DNA of 64,000 nucleotides from Yeosuana aromativorans (GCF_014646655.1 NZ_BMNR01000001.1:281195-345194); one strand, 5' to 3'. Shown: positions 26,324-35,545, counted from the stretch's first letter. Notes: generated by a model not told the origin, from the sequence alone. Made by a program: numbers and translations.

Positions 26324-27598
26324 TTACTTTGGAAACTTAGCTTTTATTTTATCCAAGCATAAATTATGCATACTACCAACATGGCTGTGCTTTTTTGATG
26401 TTTCAGGTACATAAGTACCTTCTTGAACTTGTCCGCCAATTTTTTGATACGCTTCCCTAAACGTTTGCCCCTCCATTACTAACGTATTGATATTATCTAC
26501 CGTAAACAAGTATTTATACAAATCGCTATGGATGTCAATATCCTTGACAATAATTTCTTTAATGGCGTAATTAAAAATGTCCAGTATGTCTTTTACCTCT
26601 TCAAAAGCGGTAATCATATGTTCTTTTAACAACTGGAAATCCCTGTGATAACCACTTGGCAAATTATTGGTTATTAAAATCATTTCCGTTTGAAGAGATT
26701 GTATTTTGTTACACTTACCGCGAATCAATTCAAATACATCCGGATTCTTTTTATGGGGCATGATACTGCTGCCTGTGGTCAACTCATCAGGAAAGGAGAC
26801 AAACCCAAAGTTTTGGCTCATGTAGAGGCAAATATCCATAGCAAATCGCGACATGGTATTACACAAACCGCCCAAAGCTGCTGCAATGGTTCGTTCACTT
26901 TTACCACGACTCATTTGTGCGGCTACCACATTGTATTTAAGTGTAGCAAAGTCCATGTCCTTGGTCGTGAATTCCCTGTCTATTGGGAATGAACTTCCGT
27001 AACCAGCCGCTGAACCCAATGGGTTTTGATCGACGATTTGAATGGCCGCATTCAGCAAGTATACATCGTCAATCATCAATTCAGCATATGCAGAAAACCA
27101 CAATCCAAACGATGATGGCATAGCCACTTGTAAATGTGTATACCCAGGTAACACCTTATCTTTATGGGCTTCTGCTAAATCTAAAAGTGTTTCAAAAAAG
27201 GTCCTGGTTTTTTGCTTAACCAAGCCTAAATTCTCTTTGTAATATAAATGAAGTGCTACTAAAACCTGGTCATTTCTAGAGCGGGCCGTGTGGATTTTTT
27301 TACCCACATCTCCCAAGGTTGTAGTTAATTCATACTCTATTTTAGAATGCACATCTTCAAATTGATAATCTATCACAAATTCACCAGCTTCAATTTCATT
27401 TTCCAATACTTGTAAACCACCCAATAATTGCTCTAATTCAATAGTTGAAAGAATCCCTATTTTTTGAAGCATTTTAGCATGTGCCCTTGATGCGATGACA
27501 TCATATTTAGCAATGTGAATATCAATTTCACGGTCGTTACCAACAGTGAATTGTTCTATTTTTTTATCGATTGATATACCTTTGTCCCAGAGTTTCAT
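26324..27598 (-). CDS. argH: Argininosuccinate lyase
   Basis: Last step of arginine synthesis, splitting argininosuccinate into arginine and fumarate. 424 residues. Signatures are KIHTARSRNDQV (100-112), PGYTHLQVAMP, and the fumarase-superfamily loop GSSIMPHKKNPD at 276-287 containing the catalytic Ser. It is the last biosynthetic gene of the arginine/proline operon. A 112-bp gap with two palindromic repeats separates it from argE. Confidence 0.95.
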   Translation of the reverse strand: MKLWDKGISIDKKIEQFTVGNDREIDIHIAKYDVIASRAHAKMLQKIGILSTIELEQLLGGLQVLENEIEAGEFVIDYQFEDVHSKIEYELTTTLGDVGKKIHTARSRNDQVLVALHLYYKENLGLVKQKTRTFFETLLDLAEAHKDKVLPGYTHLQVAMPSSFGLWFSAYAELMIDDVYLLNAAIQIVDQNPLGSAAGYGSSFPIDREFTTKDMDFATLKYNVVAAQMSRGKSERTIAAALGGLCNTMSRFAMDICLYMSQNFGFVSFPDELTTGSSIMPHKKNPDVFELIRGKCNKIQSLQTEMILITNNLPSGYHRDFQLLKEHMITAFEEVKDILDIFNYAIKEIIVKDIDIHSDLYKYLFTVDNINTLVMEGQTFREAYQKIGGQVQEGTYVPETSKKHSHVGSMHNLCLDKIKAKFPK

Positions 27599-27600
27599 AA

Positions 27601-27620
27601 ATTTCTGCGAAAGCAGAAAT
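27601..27620. repeat. Short palindromic repeat between argE and argH
   Basis: ATTTCTGC-gaaa-GCAGAAAT is a perfect 8-bp inverted repeat with a GAAA tetraloop, 3 bp from the argH start. It is a variant of the ATTCCTGx palindromes at 27703 and 34536. Confidence 0.6.
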
Positions 27621-27702
27621 CCCTGCTTTCAATTTTAATTAAACTTTATTTTCAAACCCACCATCCAGTTATAAAACCCAGATGGATGTTTTTTCTTATA
27701 AG

Positions 27703-27722
27703 ATTCCTGTCTACACAGGAAT
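27703..27722. repeat. Short palindromic repeat overlapping the argE stop codon
   Basis: ATTCCTGT-ctac-ACAGGAAT, a perfect 8-bp inverted repeat. It provides the last three codons and the TAG stop of argE (27711-27713). It belongs to the same family as 34536-34555. Confidence 0.65.
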
Positions 27723-28784
27723 TAGTACCCGATTTAACAATTCAACATATATGTTGATGCCTTCTTCAATTTCATTCAAATAAATAAATTCATCTGCCGA
27801 ATGCGAACGTGTACTGTCACCAGGACCCAATTTTAAAGACGGACAGGTTAGCACCGCTTGATCTGACAATGTTGGTGACCCATACGTTGTGCGTCCTATG
27901 GCAATTCCTGCTTTTACCAACTCGTGGTCTGCCGGAATGGATGATGAATTTAATCGTAAACTTCTTGGTGTGATACTGTAACAAGGCGCCTGTTTTTGTA
28001 AGATATCTGCAATTTCAGCATTGGTGTATTTGTCATTAACACGCACATCAATAACCAAATCCACATCAGCTGGCACTACATTGTGCTGTTTGCCGCCATT
28101 AATCTGCGTGACCGTTAGTTTTACATCTCCCAAAACTTTAGACGTTTTTTCAAACTTAAAATCCTTAAACCATTGCAATGCCTTAATGGTATTATAAATG
28201 GCGTTATCATCATTGGGGTGCGCCGCATGACTAGGAGTGCCTTTTACTTTGGCATCGAAGACCACCAATCCTTTTTCTGCAATGGCCAAATTCATTAAGG
28301 TTGGTTCACCCACAATGGCCACATCTACCTTTGGAATAATTGATAACATACTGTTTAACCCATCGGGTCCACTGCTTTCTTCTTCCGCAGAAGCAACCAA
28401 AACCAAATTATATTTTAAATGCTCTTGACTATAAAAATAAGTAAACGTTGCCATTAATGACACCAAACATCCACCAGCATCATTACTACCTAGGCCGAAT
28501 AATTTTCCGTCTTCAACAATCGCCTTAAACGGATCTTTGGTATAGGCCGAATTTGGCTTAACCGTATCATGATGCGAGTTGAGCAATAATGTTGGTTTAT
28601 TCTTGTCAAAGTGCCTGTTGATGGCCCAAACATTGTTTTTAGTTCGATTATAGTCCATGTTATAACGCTTAAACCAAGCTTCTATAAGCTGGGCTGTCTG
28701 ATCTTCCTCAGATGAAAACGACTGGGTCTCTATCAACTGTTTTAGCAGTGATATGGCATCGTTGGTTAATTGGTCTAGCGTCAT
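27711..28784 (-). CDS. argE: M20-family N-acyl-citrulline/ornithine deacetylase
   Basis: 357-residue zinc peptidase-like deacetylase. Metal and catalytic motifs are NSHHDTVKP, GSNDAGGC, ASAEEESSGPDG and IVGEPT; HSADEFIYLNE near the end carries the last metal His. Because the transcarbamylase gene here is ArgF' (acting on acylated ornithine), this enzyme most likely removes the acyl group from N-acylcitrulline rather than from acylornithine. It starts 1 nt after argB. Its last codons and stop lie within a palindromic repeat. Confidence 0.9.
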   Translation of the reverse strand: MTLDQLTNDAISLLKQLIETQSFSSEEDQTAQLIEAWFKRYNMDYNRTKNNVWAINRHFDKNKPTLLLNSHHDTVKPNSAYTKDPFKAIVEDGKLFGLGSNDAGGCLVSLMATFTYFYSQEHLKYNLVLVASAEEESSGPDGLNSMLSIIPKVDVAIVGEPTLMNLAIAEKGLVVFDAKVKGTPSHAAHPNDDNAIYNTIKALQWFKDFKFEKTSKVLGDVKLTVTQINGGKQHNVVPADVDLVIDVRVNDKYTNAEIADILQKQAPCYSITPRSLRLNSSSIPADHELVKAGIAIGRTTYGSPTLSDQAVLTCPSLKLGPGDSTRSHSADEFIYLNEIEEGINIYVELLNRVLIPV

Positions 28785-28785
28785 A

Positions 28786-29562
28786 TTATAAGGTTATTCT
28801 TGTAAAATTATCATTTTCTTTTGTGAGCATGGATATATTTCCCATGTTAATTGTTGTCACGCCATGTTGCAAAGCATTAAAACAGTTTTCCAACTTTGGT
28901 AGCATGCCGTCTGCAATAATTCCCTCATTCAACAAATCCTTGTAAATCTTGGAATCGATATGCTTTATCACTGAATTTTTATCGTTAATATCTTTTAAAA
29001 CACCATCTAGTTCAAAACAATAATAAATGGATGTTTCATATAAATGACTCATTCCAATAGCCAATTGCGAGGTAATGGTATCTGCATTGGTGTTTAACAG
29101 TTGTCCGTTTCCATCATGCGTAATGGCGCAAAACACAGGAACAAAACCTGCTTGCATTAAAGCGTCAACTGACTTGAAATTAACTTGCTTTACATCACCT
29201 ACAAAACCGTAATCTATATCTTTGACCGGGCGTTTTTCTGAAACTATACTGTTCACATCAGCCCCTGTTAATCCTATGGCATTGGTGTTAAAAGCTTGCA
29301 ATTGGGCTACCATGTTTTTGTTGACCAAGCCACCATACACCATGGTTATGACTTCTAAGGTCTCGGCATCGGTAATACGCCTGCCATTAACCATTTTAGA
29401 TTCTATGCCTAATTTTGAAGCCATGCTTGTTGCTCGTTTTCCGCCACCGTGAACCAAAATCTTTTTGCCTTCTATGCTTGAGAATAGTTTTAAAAACGCT
29501 TTTAAAGAAGACTGATCTTCAATGATATTACCTCCAATTTTTACTATGGATAGTTTTTCCAT
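28786..29562 (-). CDS. argB: N-acetylglutamate kinase
   Basis: Second step of arginine synthesis, 258 residues. The motifs are KIGGNII (residues 7-13), the ATP-binding VHGGGKRATSMASKLGI, TDAETLEV, LTGADVN, and TNADTITSQLA. The short N-terminus lacks the extra helix seen in hexameric, arginine-inhibited kinases, so feedback inhibition at this step is less likely (inference from family knowledge). It lies between argF' and argE, with a larger palindromic repeat upstream. Confidence 0.93.
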   Translation of the reverse strand: MEKLSIVKIGGNIIEDQSSLKAFLKLFSSIEGKKILVHGGGKRATSMASKLGIESKMVNGRRITDAETLEVITMVYGGLVNKNMVAQLQAFNTNAIGLTGADVNSIVSEKRPVKDIDYGFVGDVKQVNFKSVDALMQAGFVPVFCAITHDGNGQLLNTNADTITSQLAIGMSHLYETSIYYCFELDGVLKDINDKNSVIKHIDSKIYKDLLNEGIIADGMLPKLENCFNALQHGVTTINMGNISMLTKENDNFTRITL

Positions 29563-29576
29563 TTATAATTTAATTT

Positions 29577-29653
29577 GTCATTACGAGGAGTTTCCGACGA
29601 AGTAATCTATTTCTATTGAGAGATTGCTTCAATCGTTCCTCTTTCGCAATGAC
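29577..29653. repeat. Dispersed-type inverted repeat between argF' and argB
   Basis: The arms GTCATTACGAGGAG...GAAGTAATCT (29577-29608) and its inverted partner, GTCATTGCGAAAGAGG...GAAGCAATCTC on the minus strand (29653-29618), form an imperfect stem of over 30 bp with a short loop. The GTCATTGCGAG...GAAGCAATCT word is one I recall as a widespread intergenic repeat in Bacteroidota. Confidence 0.65.
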
Positions 29654-29654
29654 G

Positions 29655-30602
29655 TTATCTAATTTCTTTAGTTTCCAATATTTTTTTCAACACCAATTGT
29701 GCAGCATACGTTCTGTTATTGGCTTGCTGAATGACAATGGAACTGTCACTATCCAAAACGGCATCTTCCACTATAAGATTTCGTCTTACGGGCAAACAAT
29801 GCATAAATTTAGCATTTCCTATTTTTTCTTTGGTAATCATCCAATTAGGGTCTGTGTTCAATATTTTCCCATAATCACTGTAGCTACTCCAGTTTTTGAC
29901 ATATATAAAATCAGCATCTTTAAAAGCCTCTTCTTGATTATGGATAATTGGCGTGTTACCTGTTATATCTGGATTCAAATCATAACCTTCTGGATTGGTA
30001 ATCACCAAATCTACCTCCATTTTTTGCATGGCTTGCGTAAAACTATTGGCTACGGCATGAGGCAAAGCCTTCACATGAGGCGCCCAACTTAAAACCACTT
30101 TTGGTTTTGTTTTCTTAGAATATTCTGAAATGGTAATAGCATCGGTAAAGCCTTGTAACGGGTGCTCAGTGGCACTTTCCATATTCACAATAGGAACAGA
30201 TGCGTATTTAACAAAAGATCTCAAGACATATTCACTTTCGTCCTTGGCTTTATCAGTCAATGTTGGAAAGGCTCTAACAGCAATAATATCGCAATACTGC
30301 GATACCACAGCAGCAGCTTCTTTTATGTGTTCTGCCGTAACTCCGTTCATGATGGTTCCGTCACCAAATTCAATGCCCCAAGCGTCACCAGACACGTTCA
30401 TCACAATAGGATTCATGCCTAAATTTAAAGCCGCTTTTTGGGTGCTTAATCGCGTTCGCAAACTAGAGTTAAAAAACAACAATCCAATGGTCTTGTTCTT
30501 TCCTAAATCAATATTCTTTAATGGATTGGCTTTTATGGCCTTGGCCTCCTCTATCCAAGCATGGATGTTATCTATATCATGTATGGAGGTGTAATGTTTC
30601 AT
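29655..30602 (-). CDS. argF': N-acylornithine carbamoyltransferase (ArgF' type)
   Basis: 315-residue transcarbamylase of the AOTCase/SOTCase branch. The carbamoyl-phosphate loop reads NSSLRTRLS (45-53) instead of STRT. The insertion NVSGDAWGIEFGDG, and the HPLQ and HCLPVRR motifs, match the acylornithine type used by Bacteroides and Xanthomonas. Residue 90, which by my recollection is Pro in the succinyl enzyme and Glu in the acetyl enzyme at this site, is Ala (GVTAEH). The acyl group is thus uncertain. It stands between proB (6 nt upstream) and argB. Confidence 0.9.
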   Translation of the reverse strand: MKHYTSIHDIDNIHAWIEEAKAIKANPLKNIDLGKNKTIGLLFFNSSLRTRLSTQKAALNLGMNPIVMNVSGDAWGIEFGDGTIMNGVTAEHIKEAAAVVSQYCDIIAVRAFPTLTDKAKDESEYVLRSFVKYASVPIVNMESATEHPLQGFTDAITISEYSKKTKPKVVLSWAPHVKALPHAVANSFTQAMQKMEVDLVITNPEGYDLNPDITGNTPIIHNQEEAFKDADFIYVKNWSSYSDYGKILNTDPNWMITKEKIGNAKFMHCLPVRRNLIVEDAVLDSDSSIVIQQANNRTYAAQLVLKKILETKEIR

Positions 30603-30608
30603 CTTGTA

Positions 30609-31370
30609 TTATTTTATTTTGGTAAATGGCACTGTACTGTTCATGGCATTGATCATAAAATGATCTTCCAATCCATTTACAATCCACGTTTCAATATTTG
30701 CTTTTTTTGCAACTGATGCCGCATCAATTTTTGATTGCATACCCCCGCTTCCGTGGGATGATTTTGAGCTTACAACCTCAGCTTGCAATTGTTTGAAATC
30801 CTCAACCTCTTCAATGGTTTTCAAGGTTTTAGATTCTATGGATTCCTTCGTGTAAATCCCATTGGTGTTGGTTGCAATTACAAACAAATCCACTTTTAAA
30901 AGAGCCGCTGTAAGAGCGGCCAATTTATCATTATCACCAAATTTAATCTCATCGGTTGCTACGGTATCATTTTCGTTGATAATAGGAATATAATTATTGC
31001 TAACCAGCACATTAATGGTATTGACAATATTGGTCTTACTTTCCTGTCTTTCAAAATCCGAATAGGATAATAAACACTGGGAAGTCAACAACCCAGCTTC
31101 CCTGAATATTTCCTGATAAATACGAATTAAATGGGGTTGACCAATAGATGCCAAGGCTTGCTTGACGTTAATATCCCTTCCCTTGCTCTCTAGCTTTACA
31201 AATTGTTTCGCTACGGCAATAGCACCAGAACTCACAATAATAAACTCACAGGTATCTTGTAACAAGGCTATTTGATTGGCGATATCCTCAATTTTACCTC
31301 TTGAAATATTATCGGTTTCCTTGGTAAGCGTATTGGAGCCAACCTTTAATAAAATGCGCTTTTTTTTCAC
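30609..31370 (-). CDS. proB: Glutamate 5-kinase, short form
   Basis: First step of proline synthesis. 253 residues form only the amino-acid-kinase domain: KVGSNTLT, IVSSGAIAV, NENDTVATDEIKFGDNDKLAALTA, GSGGMQSKIDAA. The C-terminal PUA domain of the 367-residue E. coli enzyme is missing. The feedback-inhibition loop is within the kinase domain, so proline control is still possible. It is 3 nt from proA and 6 nt from argF'. Confidence 0.93.
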   Translation of the reverse strand: MKKKRILLKVGSNTLTKETDNISRGKIEDIANQIALLQDTCEFIIVSSGAIAVAKQFVKLESKGRDINVKQALASIGQPHLIRIYQEIFREAGLLTSQCLLSYSDFERQESKTNIVNTINVLVSNNYIPIINENDTVATDEIKFGDNDKLAALTAALLKVDLFVIATNTNGIYTKESIESKTLKTIEEVEDFKQLQAEVVSSKSSHGSGGMQSKIDAASVAKKANIETWIVNGLEDHFMINAMNSTVPFTKIK

Positions 31371-31373
31371 TTA

Positions 31374-32570
31374 TTATCGTATTTGTCCGTTCCCATAAAT
31401 GTACCATTTGTTGGTTACCAAATGTTGCAACCCAATCGGGCCTCTTTGGTGTAATTTATCGGTGCTAATGGCCAGCTCACCACCTAATCCTAATTGGCTA
31501 CCATCGGTAAATCGGGTTGAGGCATTGTGGTAAACGGCAGCATTATCCACATTCTCCATAAATGCTTTAGCTACCGTGTCATTTTTAGTAATGATTGATG
31601 ATGAATGCCCACCTGAATATTTGTTTATCTTGGCAATGGCATCTTCGTTGGAACTGATTTCAGCAATAACAATTTTAAAGTCCAAAAATTCTTGATACCA
31701 AATATCTTCGGATTCAAAAGCGTCAACACTTTCATGTTTTGAAAGCGCTTCATCCCCCAAAATTTCAACGTCAAATGCTTTAAGCTTAGAAATCAGTGTT
31801 TTTATAAACGCTTCCTTATTCGGAAGATTTTCATCAATCAACACTTTATCCAAGGCATTACAAGCTGATATCTTAGCCGTTTTGGCATTAATGATCACAT
31901 CCAATGCAATATCCAAATCGGCTTCCTTATGCACATACACAAAATTGTTTCCACGCCCACTGATAATGACAGGACAGGTAGCGTGTTGTTTTACAAAAGC
32001 AATTAAACGCTCACCACCCCTTGGCACAATTAAATCAACTTGTTGTGTTGGATTTTCTAAAAATGCTTGGGTTTCGGTTCTGTTGAATTGTAAATATTCT
32101 ACCCAATCTGTTGAAATGCCGTTATCTTGTAATGCCTGATGCCAAAGGTCAACAATTTTTAAATTGGATTTTGTTGATTCCTTTCCGCCCTTAAGCAAAA
32201 TTTTGTTTCCGGATTTAAAAGCAATACCGGCCGCTTCAACCGTTACATCTGGTCGGGATTCGTAAATGATTAAAACCGTTCCAAACGAGGCGGTTTTGTT
32301 ATAAACCTGCATACCGTTTTCATGTTTAAATCTAAAACGTTCTACACCTACTGGGTCATCCTGTGAGGCCAAATGCATGACCGATTTTATCATCTCATCC
32401 ACTTTGGAATCGTCAACTTTTAAACGATCATACATAGAGATGTCCTCACCTTTATAGTTTTCTAAATCTGTTTTATTGATACTTATTATCGCATCCCTTT
32501 CTTGTTCTAACAATGTTGCCATTTTAAGCAACACTTTATTTCTCCATTCAATTGATAGTAATGTATTCAT
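31374..32570 (-). CDS. proA: Glutamate-5-semialdehyde dehydrogenase (gamma-glutamyl phosphate reductase)
   Basis: Second step of proline synthesis, 398 residues. Motifs are VIYESRPDVTVEAAGIAFKSGN, VPRGGERLI, the catalytic Cys in SACNALDKVLI, and GGHSSSIITKN. It fits an aldehyde-dehydrogenase fold with the usual ProA length. It lies between argD and proB, sharing the arginine transcript. Confidence 0.95.
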   Translation of the reverse strand: MNTLLSIEWRNKVLLKMATLLEQERDAIISINKTDLENYKGEDISMYDRLKVDDSKVDEMIKSVMHLASQDDPVGVERFRFKHENGMQVYNKTASFGTVLIIYESRPDVTVEAAGIAFKSGNKILLKGGKESTKSNLKIVDLWHQALQDNGISTDWVEYLQFNRTETQAFLENPTQQVDLIVPRGGERLIAFVKQHATCPVIISGRGNNFVYVHKEADLDIALDVIINAKTAKISACNALDKVLIDENLPNKEAFIKTLISKLKAFDVEILGDEALSKHESVDAFESEDIWYQEFLDFKIVIAEISSNEDAIAKINKYSGGHSSSIITKNDTVAKAFMENVDNAAVYHNASTRFTDGSQLGLGGELAISTDKLHQRGPIGLQHLVTNKWYIYGNGQIR

Positions 32571-32595
32571 TTGTTGATTTTTATTTTTTAAATTT

Positions 32596-33720
32596 TTATA
32601 ATGCCTGTCTTAGCGCTTCAAAAAACTGGTCAACATGCGTTTTTTTAATACTAAGAGGTGGCAATATTCGTATTAACTTTTTGTTTGATGCACCCCCTGT
32701 AAATATGTGATGCTCATAAATTAGTTTTTTTCTGAGTTCAGCTACTTCAAAATCAAATTCCAAACCAAGCATTAAACCTTTTCCTTTAATGTTTTTGATT
32801 TCTGGAATTGTTGACGCTTTTGAAATAAAATAGTCTGATATCTCATTCACGTTGTCTATTAAATTGTCTGTTTCCAACGTGTTTAATACCGCTAGTCCGG
32901 CGGCACATGCCAAATGATTGCCTCCAAACGTGGTACCCAATAAACCGTATTTAGCCTCAATACTTGGATGTATTAAAACCCCTCCTATTGGAAACCCATT
33001 GCCCATACCTTTTGCAATGGATATGATTTCTGGTGTTACCTTATAGTGCTGAAAAGCAAAAAACTTTCCAGAACGTCCGTAACCAGATTGCACTTCATCG
33101 GCTATTAAAAACGTGTTGTTAGCTTTACAAAGTGTATCAACTTGTTCAAAAAACTCAGCGGTTCCTTGGTCCAATCCGCCAACACCTTGAATAAACTCCA
33201 CGATAACGGCACATACATCGCCTTTTTCCAATTCTCTCTTAACACCTTCAATGTCATTCAATGCCAAAAAAGTAACTTGCTGTTGGGCATTTATGGGCGC
33301 AATGATTGATGGATTGTCAGTAGCCGCAACTGCAGCCGATGTTCGTCCGTGAAAGCTATTGTTAAAAGCAATAACCCGTGCTTTATTGGTTTTAAAGGAA
33401 GCTAGTTTTAGGGCATTTTCATTAGCTTCAGCACCAGAATTGCACAAAAATAATTGATAATCTTTACAATCCGAAATTTCTTCCAATCTTTTGGCCAATT
33501 CAACCTGCAATGGGTTTTGTATGGCATTGGAATAAAATCCCAAATTAGCTACTTGATTGCTGACTGCATTGACATAATTTGGATGCGAATGCCCAATGGA
33601 AATAACGGCATGGCCTCCATAAAGGTCTAAATATTCTGTTCCCTTGTCGTCATAAACATGAACATCGTTGCCCTTAACGGGTGTTACATTATATAGTGGA
33701 TAAACGTCAAATAATGGCAT
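32596..33720 (-). CDS. argD: Acetylornithine (N-acylornithine) aminotransferase
   Basis: Class-III aminotransferase converting N-acylglutamate semialdehyde to N-acylornithine. Signatures are GGHAVISIGHSHP, NSGAEANENALKLA, IADEVQSGYGRSGKFFA, and the PLP Lys in ISIAKGMGNGFPIGG. I place the start at 33720 (MPLFDVYPLY), 1 nt after the proC stop. An upstream ATG (33753) would add 11 basic residues and overlap proC by 32 bp. The family start and the tight spacing favour 33720. Confidence 0.93.
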   Translation of the reverse strand: MPLFDVYPLYNVTPVKGNDVHVYDDKGTEYLDLYGGHAVISIGHSHPNYVNAVSNQVANLGFYSNAIQNPLQVELAKRLEEISDCKDYQLFLCNSGAEANENALKLASFKTNKARVIAFNNSFHGRTSAAVAATDNPSIIAPINAQQQVTFLALNDIEGVKRELEKGDVCAVIVEFIQGVGGLDQGTAEFFEQVDTLCKANNTFLIADEVQSGYGRSGKFFAFQHYKVTPEIISIAKGMGNGFPIGGVLIHPSIEAKYGLLGTTFGGNHLACAAGLAVLNTLETDNLIDNVNEISDYFISKASTIPEIKNIKGKGLMLGLEFDFEVAELRKKLIYEHHIFTGGASNKKLIRILPPLSIKKTHVDQFFEALRQAL

Positions 33721-33721
33721 C

Positions 33722-34516
33722 TTAATTCTTTTTAATTTGATTGATTTTTTCAAACGAAGCCACGATACCTTGTATCAAAGCCGAACTTAAACCTTGGTGT
33801 TCCATAGCATTTAACCCTTCAATAGTACAACCACTTGGCGTGGTTACACGGTCAATTTCCTGCTCTGGGTGTTTACCCGATTCAATTAACAAACTGGCCG
33901 CTCCAAAACAGGTTTGTGTAGCCAACTCATGCGCTTGCTCGGCCTCAAAACCTAACTGAATAGCGCCTTGGGTAGTGGCCCGTACCAAGCGCATCCAAAA
34001 GGCAATACCACTGGCACAAATAACCGTTGCTGCCTGTACCAAATCTTCAGGAATGGCCATGGTAGTTCCTAATTGATTGAAAATATTTTCGGCTAAAATC
34101 ACTTTATCCTGAGCTTGTTTATTGGCTGCAATGCAGGTCATGGATTTCCCAATTGAGATAGCCGTATTGGGCATCACCCTGATGATGTTTTTATCACTTC
34201 CTATAATGCTTTCAATCCTGGCGATATCAACACCTGCAGCCACCGAAATAACCACATGGTCTTTAGTAATGATATCAGCAACACTCTCTAATACTCCGTT
34301 TATATGTTTTGGTTGTAGCGCAAAAATGACCATCTCAGACTCTGCAACAGCTAACAAATTATCATTGGTTACCGTTACATTTTTTAAGGTCTTGTAATCA
34401 TTTACGTTTGCCGTATTTTTATCACTTAAATACAACGAGGTAAACGTGTTGTTTTTAATGAGCCCTTTGGCTATTGAGCTTCCTAAATTACCGGTTCCTA
34501 TAATGGCTATTTTCAT
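33722..34516 (-). CDS. proC: Pyrroline-5-carboxylate reductase
   Basis: Last step of proline synthesis, 264 residues. The N-terminal NADPH fold starts with IAIIGTGNLGSSIAKGL. RVMPNTAISIGKSMTCIAA and the signature TTPSGCTIEGLNAMEHQG near the C-terminus identify ProC. It lies between argC (49-bp gap with a palindrome) and argD. Its presence makes the proline pathway complete (ProB, ProA, ProC) inside the arginine operon. Confidence 0.95.
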   Translation of the reverse strand: MKIAIIGTGNLGSSIAKGLIKNNTFTSLYLSDKNTANVNDYKTLKNVTVTNDNLLAVAESEMVIFALQPKHINGVLESVADIITKDHVVISVAAGVDIARIESIIGSDKNIIRVMPNTAISIGKSMTCIAANKQAQDKVILAENIFNQLGTTMAIPEDLVQAATVICASGIAFWMRLVRATTQGAIQLGFEAEQAHELATQTCFGAASLLIESGKHPEQEIDRVTTPSGCTIEGLNAMEHQGLSSALIQGIVASFEKINQIKKN

Positions 34517-34535
34517 GTTATATTTTTTTAAATGG

Positions 34536-34555
34536 ATTCCTGCCTGCGCAGGAAT
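34536..34555. repeat. Short palindromic repeat between argC and proC
   Basis: ATTCCTGC-ctgc-GCAGGAAT, a perfect 8-bp inverted repeat followed by GACA. It is the closest of the three copies in this window to the ATTCCTGC...GCAGGAAT intergenic repeats I recall from flavobacteria. Confidence 0.65.
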
Positions 34556-34565
34556 GACAAATAGT

Positions 34566-35543
34566 TTAAAAATAATTGGCCTTTAACTGTAATCCTTCAG
34601 TTTCATCAAATCCAAACAGCAAATTCATATTTTGAATGGCTTGACCAGAGGCACCTTTTAATAAATTATCAATGATACTTGTTATGAGCAATTTATTGTT
34701 GTGTTTGTGCAAATGAATCAAACAGTTATTGGTGTTGACCACTTGTTTTAAATGCAAGTCTTCATCAGACACAAAGGTGAATTTGGCATCTTTATAAAAT
34801 GACTTATACAGTTTCTTCGCTTCTTCTAAAGATCCATCAAAATCCGTATAAACGGTTGCAAAAATTCCTCTGGAGAAATTACCCCTGTTTGGCATAAACA
34901 AAATCTCTGATGAACAATCATTCTGTAATTGCTTAACCGATTGATTGATTTCGCCTAAATGTTGATGCGTAAAGGGTTTATAATAGGAAAAATTATTGTC
35001 ACGCCACGTAAAATGGGTGGTTTCAGATAAGGATGTTCCCGCACCTGTGGCTCCTGTAACAGCATTAACATGCACATCGGTCTTTAACAAACCCTTGTTT
35101 GCCAAAGGCAACAATGCCAACTGAATGGCCGTTGCAAAACAACCTGGATTGGCAATATAATCCGCTGTTTTAATAACGTCTTTTTGAAGCTCAGGCAATC
35201 CATACACAAAGGTTTTGTTCTCAAACACCTTATCTTTTTCCAATCTAAAATCATTGCCCAAATCAATAATCTTCGTATTTTCTGAAAACGTATTGGCTTT
35301 TAAAAACTTTACTGAATTACCATGTCCTAAACACAAAAACAAGACATCGACATTTGGATTGATGGTGTCCGTGAATTTCAAATCCAAACGGCCCTCTAAA
35401 TCCTGATGTACCTTGCTTATTTTGTTACCAGCATTTGAGGTGCTGTAAACAAAATTAATGTCTGCTTTGTCATGAAATATCAACAGTCTAATCAGTTCAC
35501 CTGCCGTATAACCTGCGCCTCCAATAATGCCAACTTGTATCAT
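34566..35543 (-). CDS. argC: N-acetyl-gamma-glutamyl-phosphate reductase
   Basis: Third step of arginine synthesis, 325 residues. Motifs are GIIGGAGYTAGELIRLL, and the catalytic Cys in YIANPGCFATAIQLAL. Then come AVTGATGAGT and FMPNRGNFSRGIFATVYT. It begins 2 nt after the argG stop. Confidence 0.95.
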   Translation of the reverse strand: MIQVGIIGGAGYTAGELIRLLIFHDKADINFVYSTSNAGNKISKVHQDLEGRLDLKFTDTINPNVDVLFLCLGHGNSVKFLKANTFSENTKIIDLGNDFRLEKDKVFENKTFVYGLPELQKDVIKTADYIANPGCFATAIQLALLPLANKGLLKTDVHVNAVTGATGAGTSLSETTHFTWRDNNFSYYKPFTHQHLGEINQSVKQLQNDCSSEILFMPNRGNFSRGIFATVYTDFDGSLEEAKKLYKSFYKDAKFTFVSDEDLHLKQVVNTNNCLIHLHKHNNKLLITSIIDNLLKGASGQAIQNMNLLFGFDETEGLQLKANYF

Positions 35544-35545
35544 GT

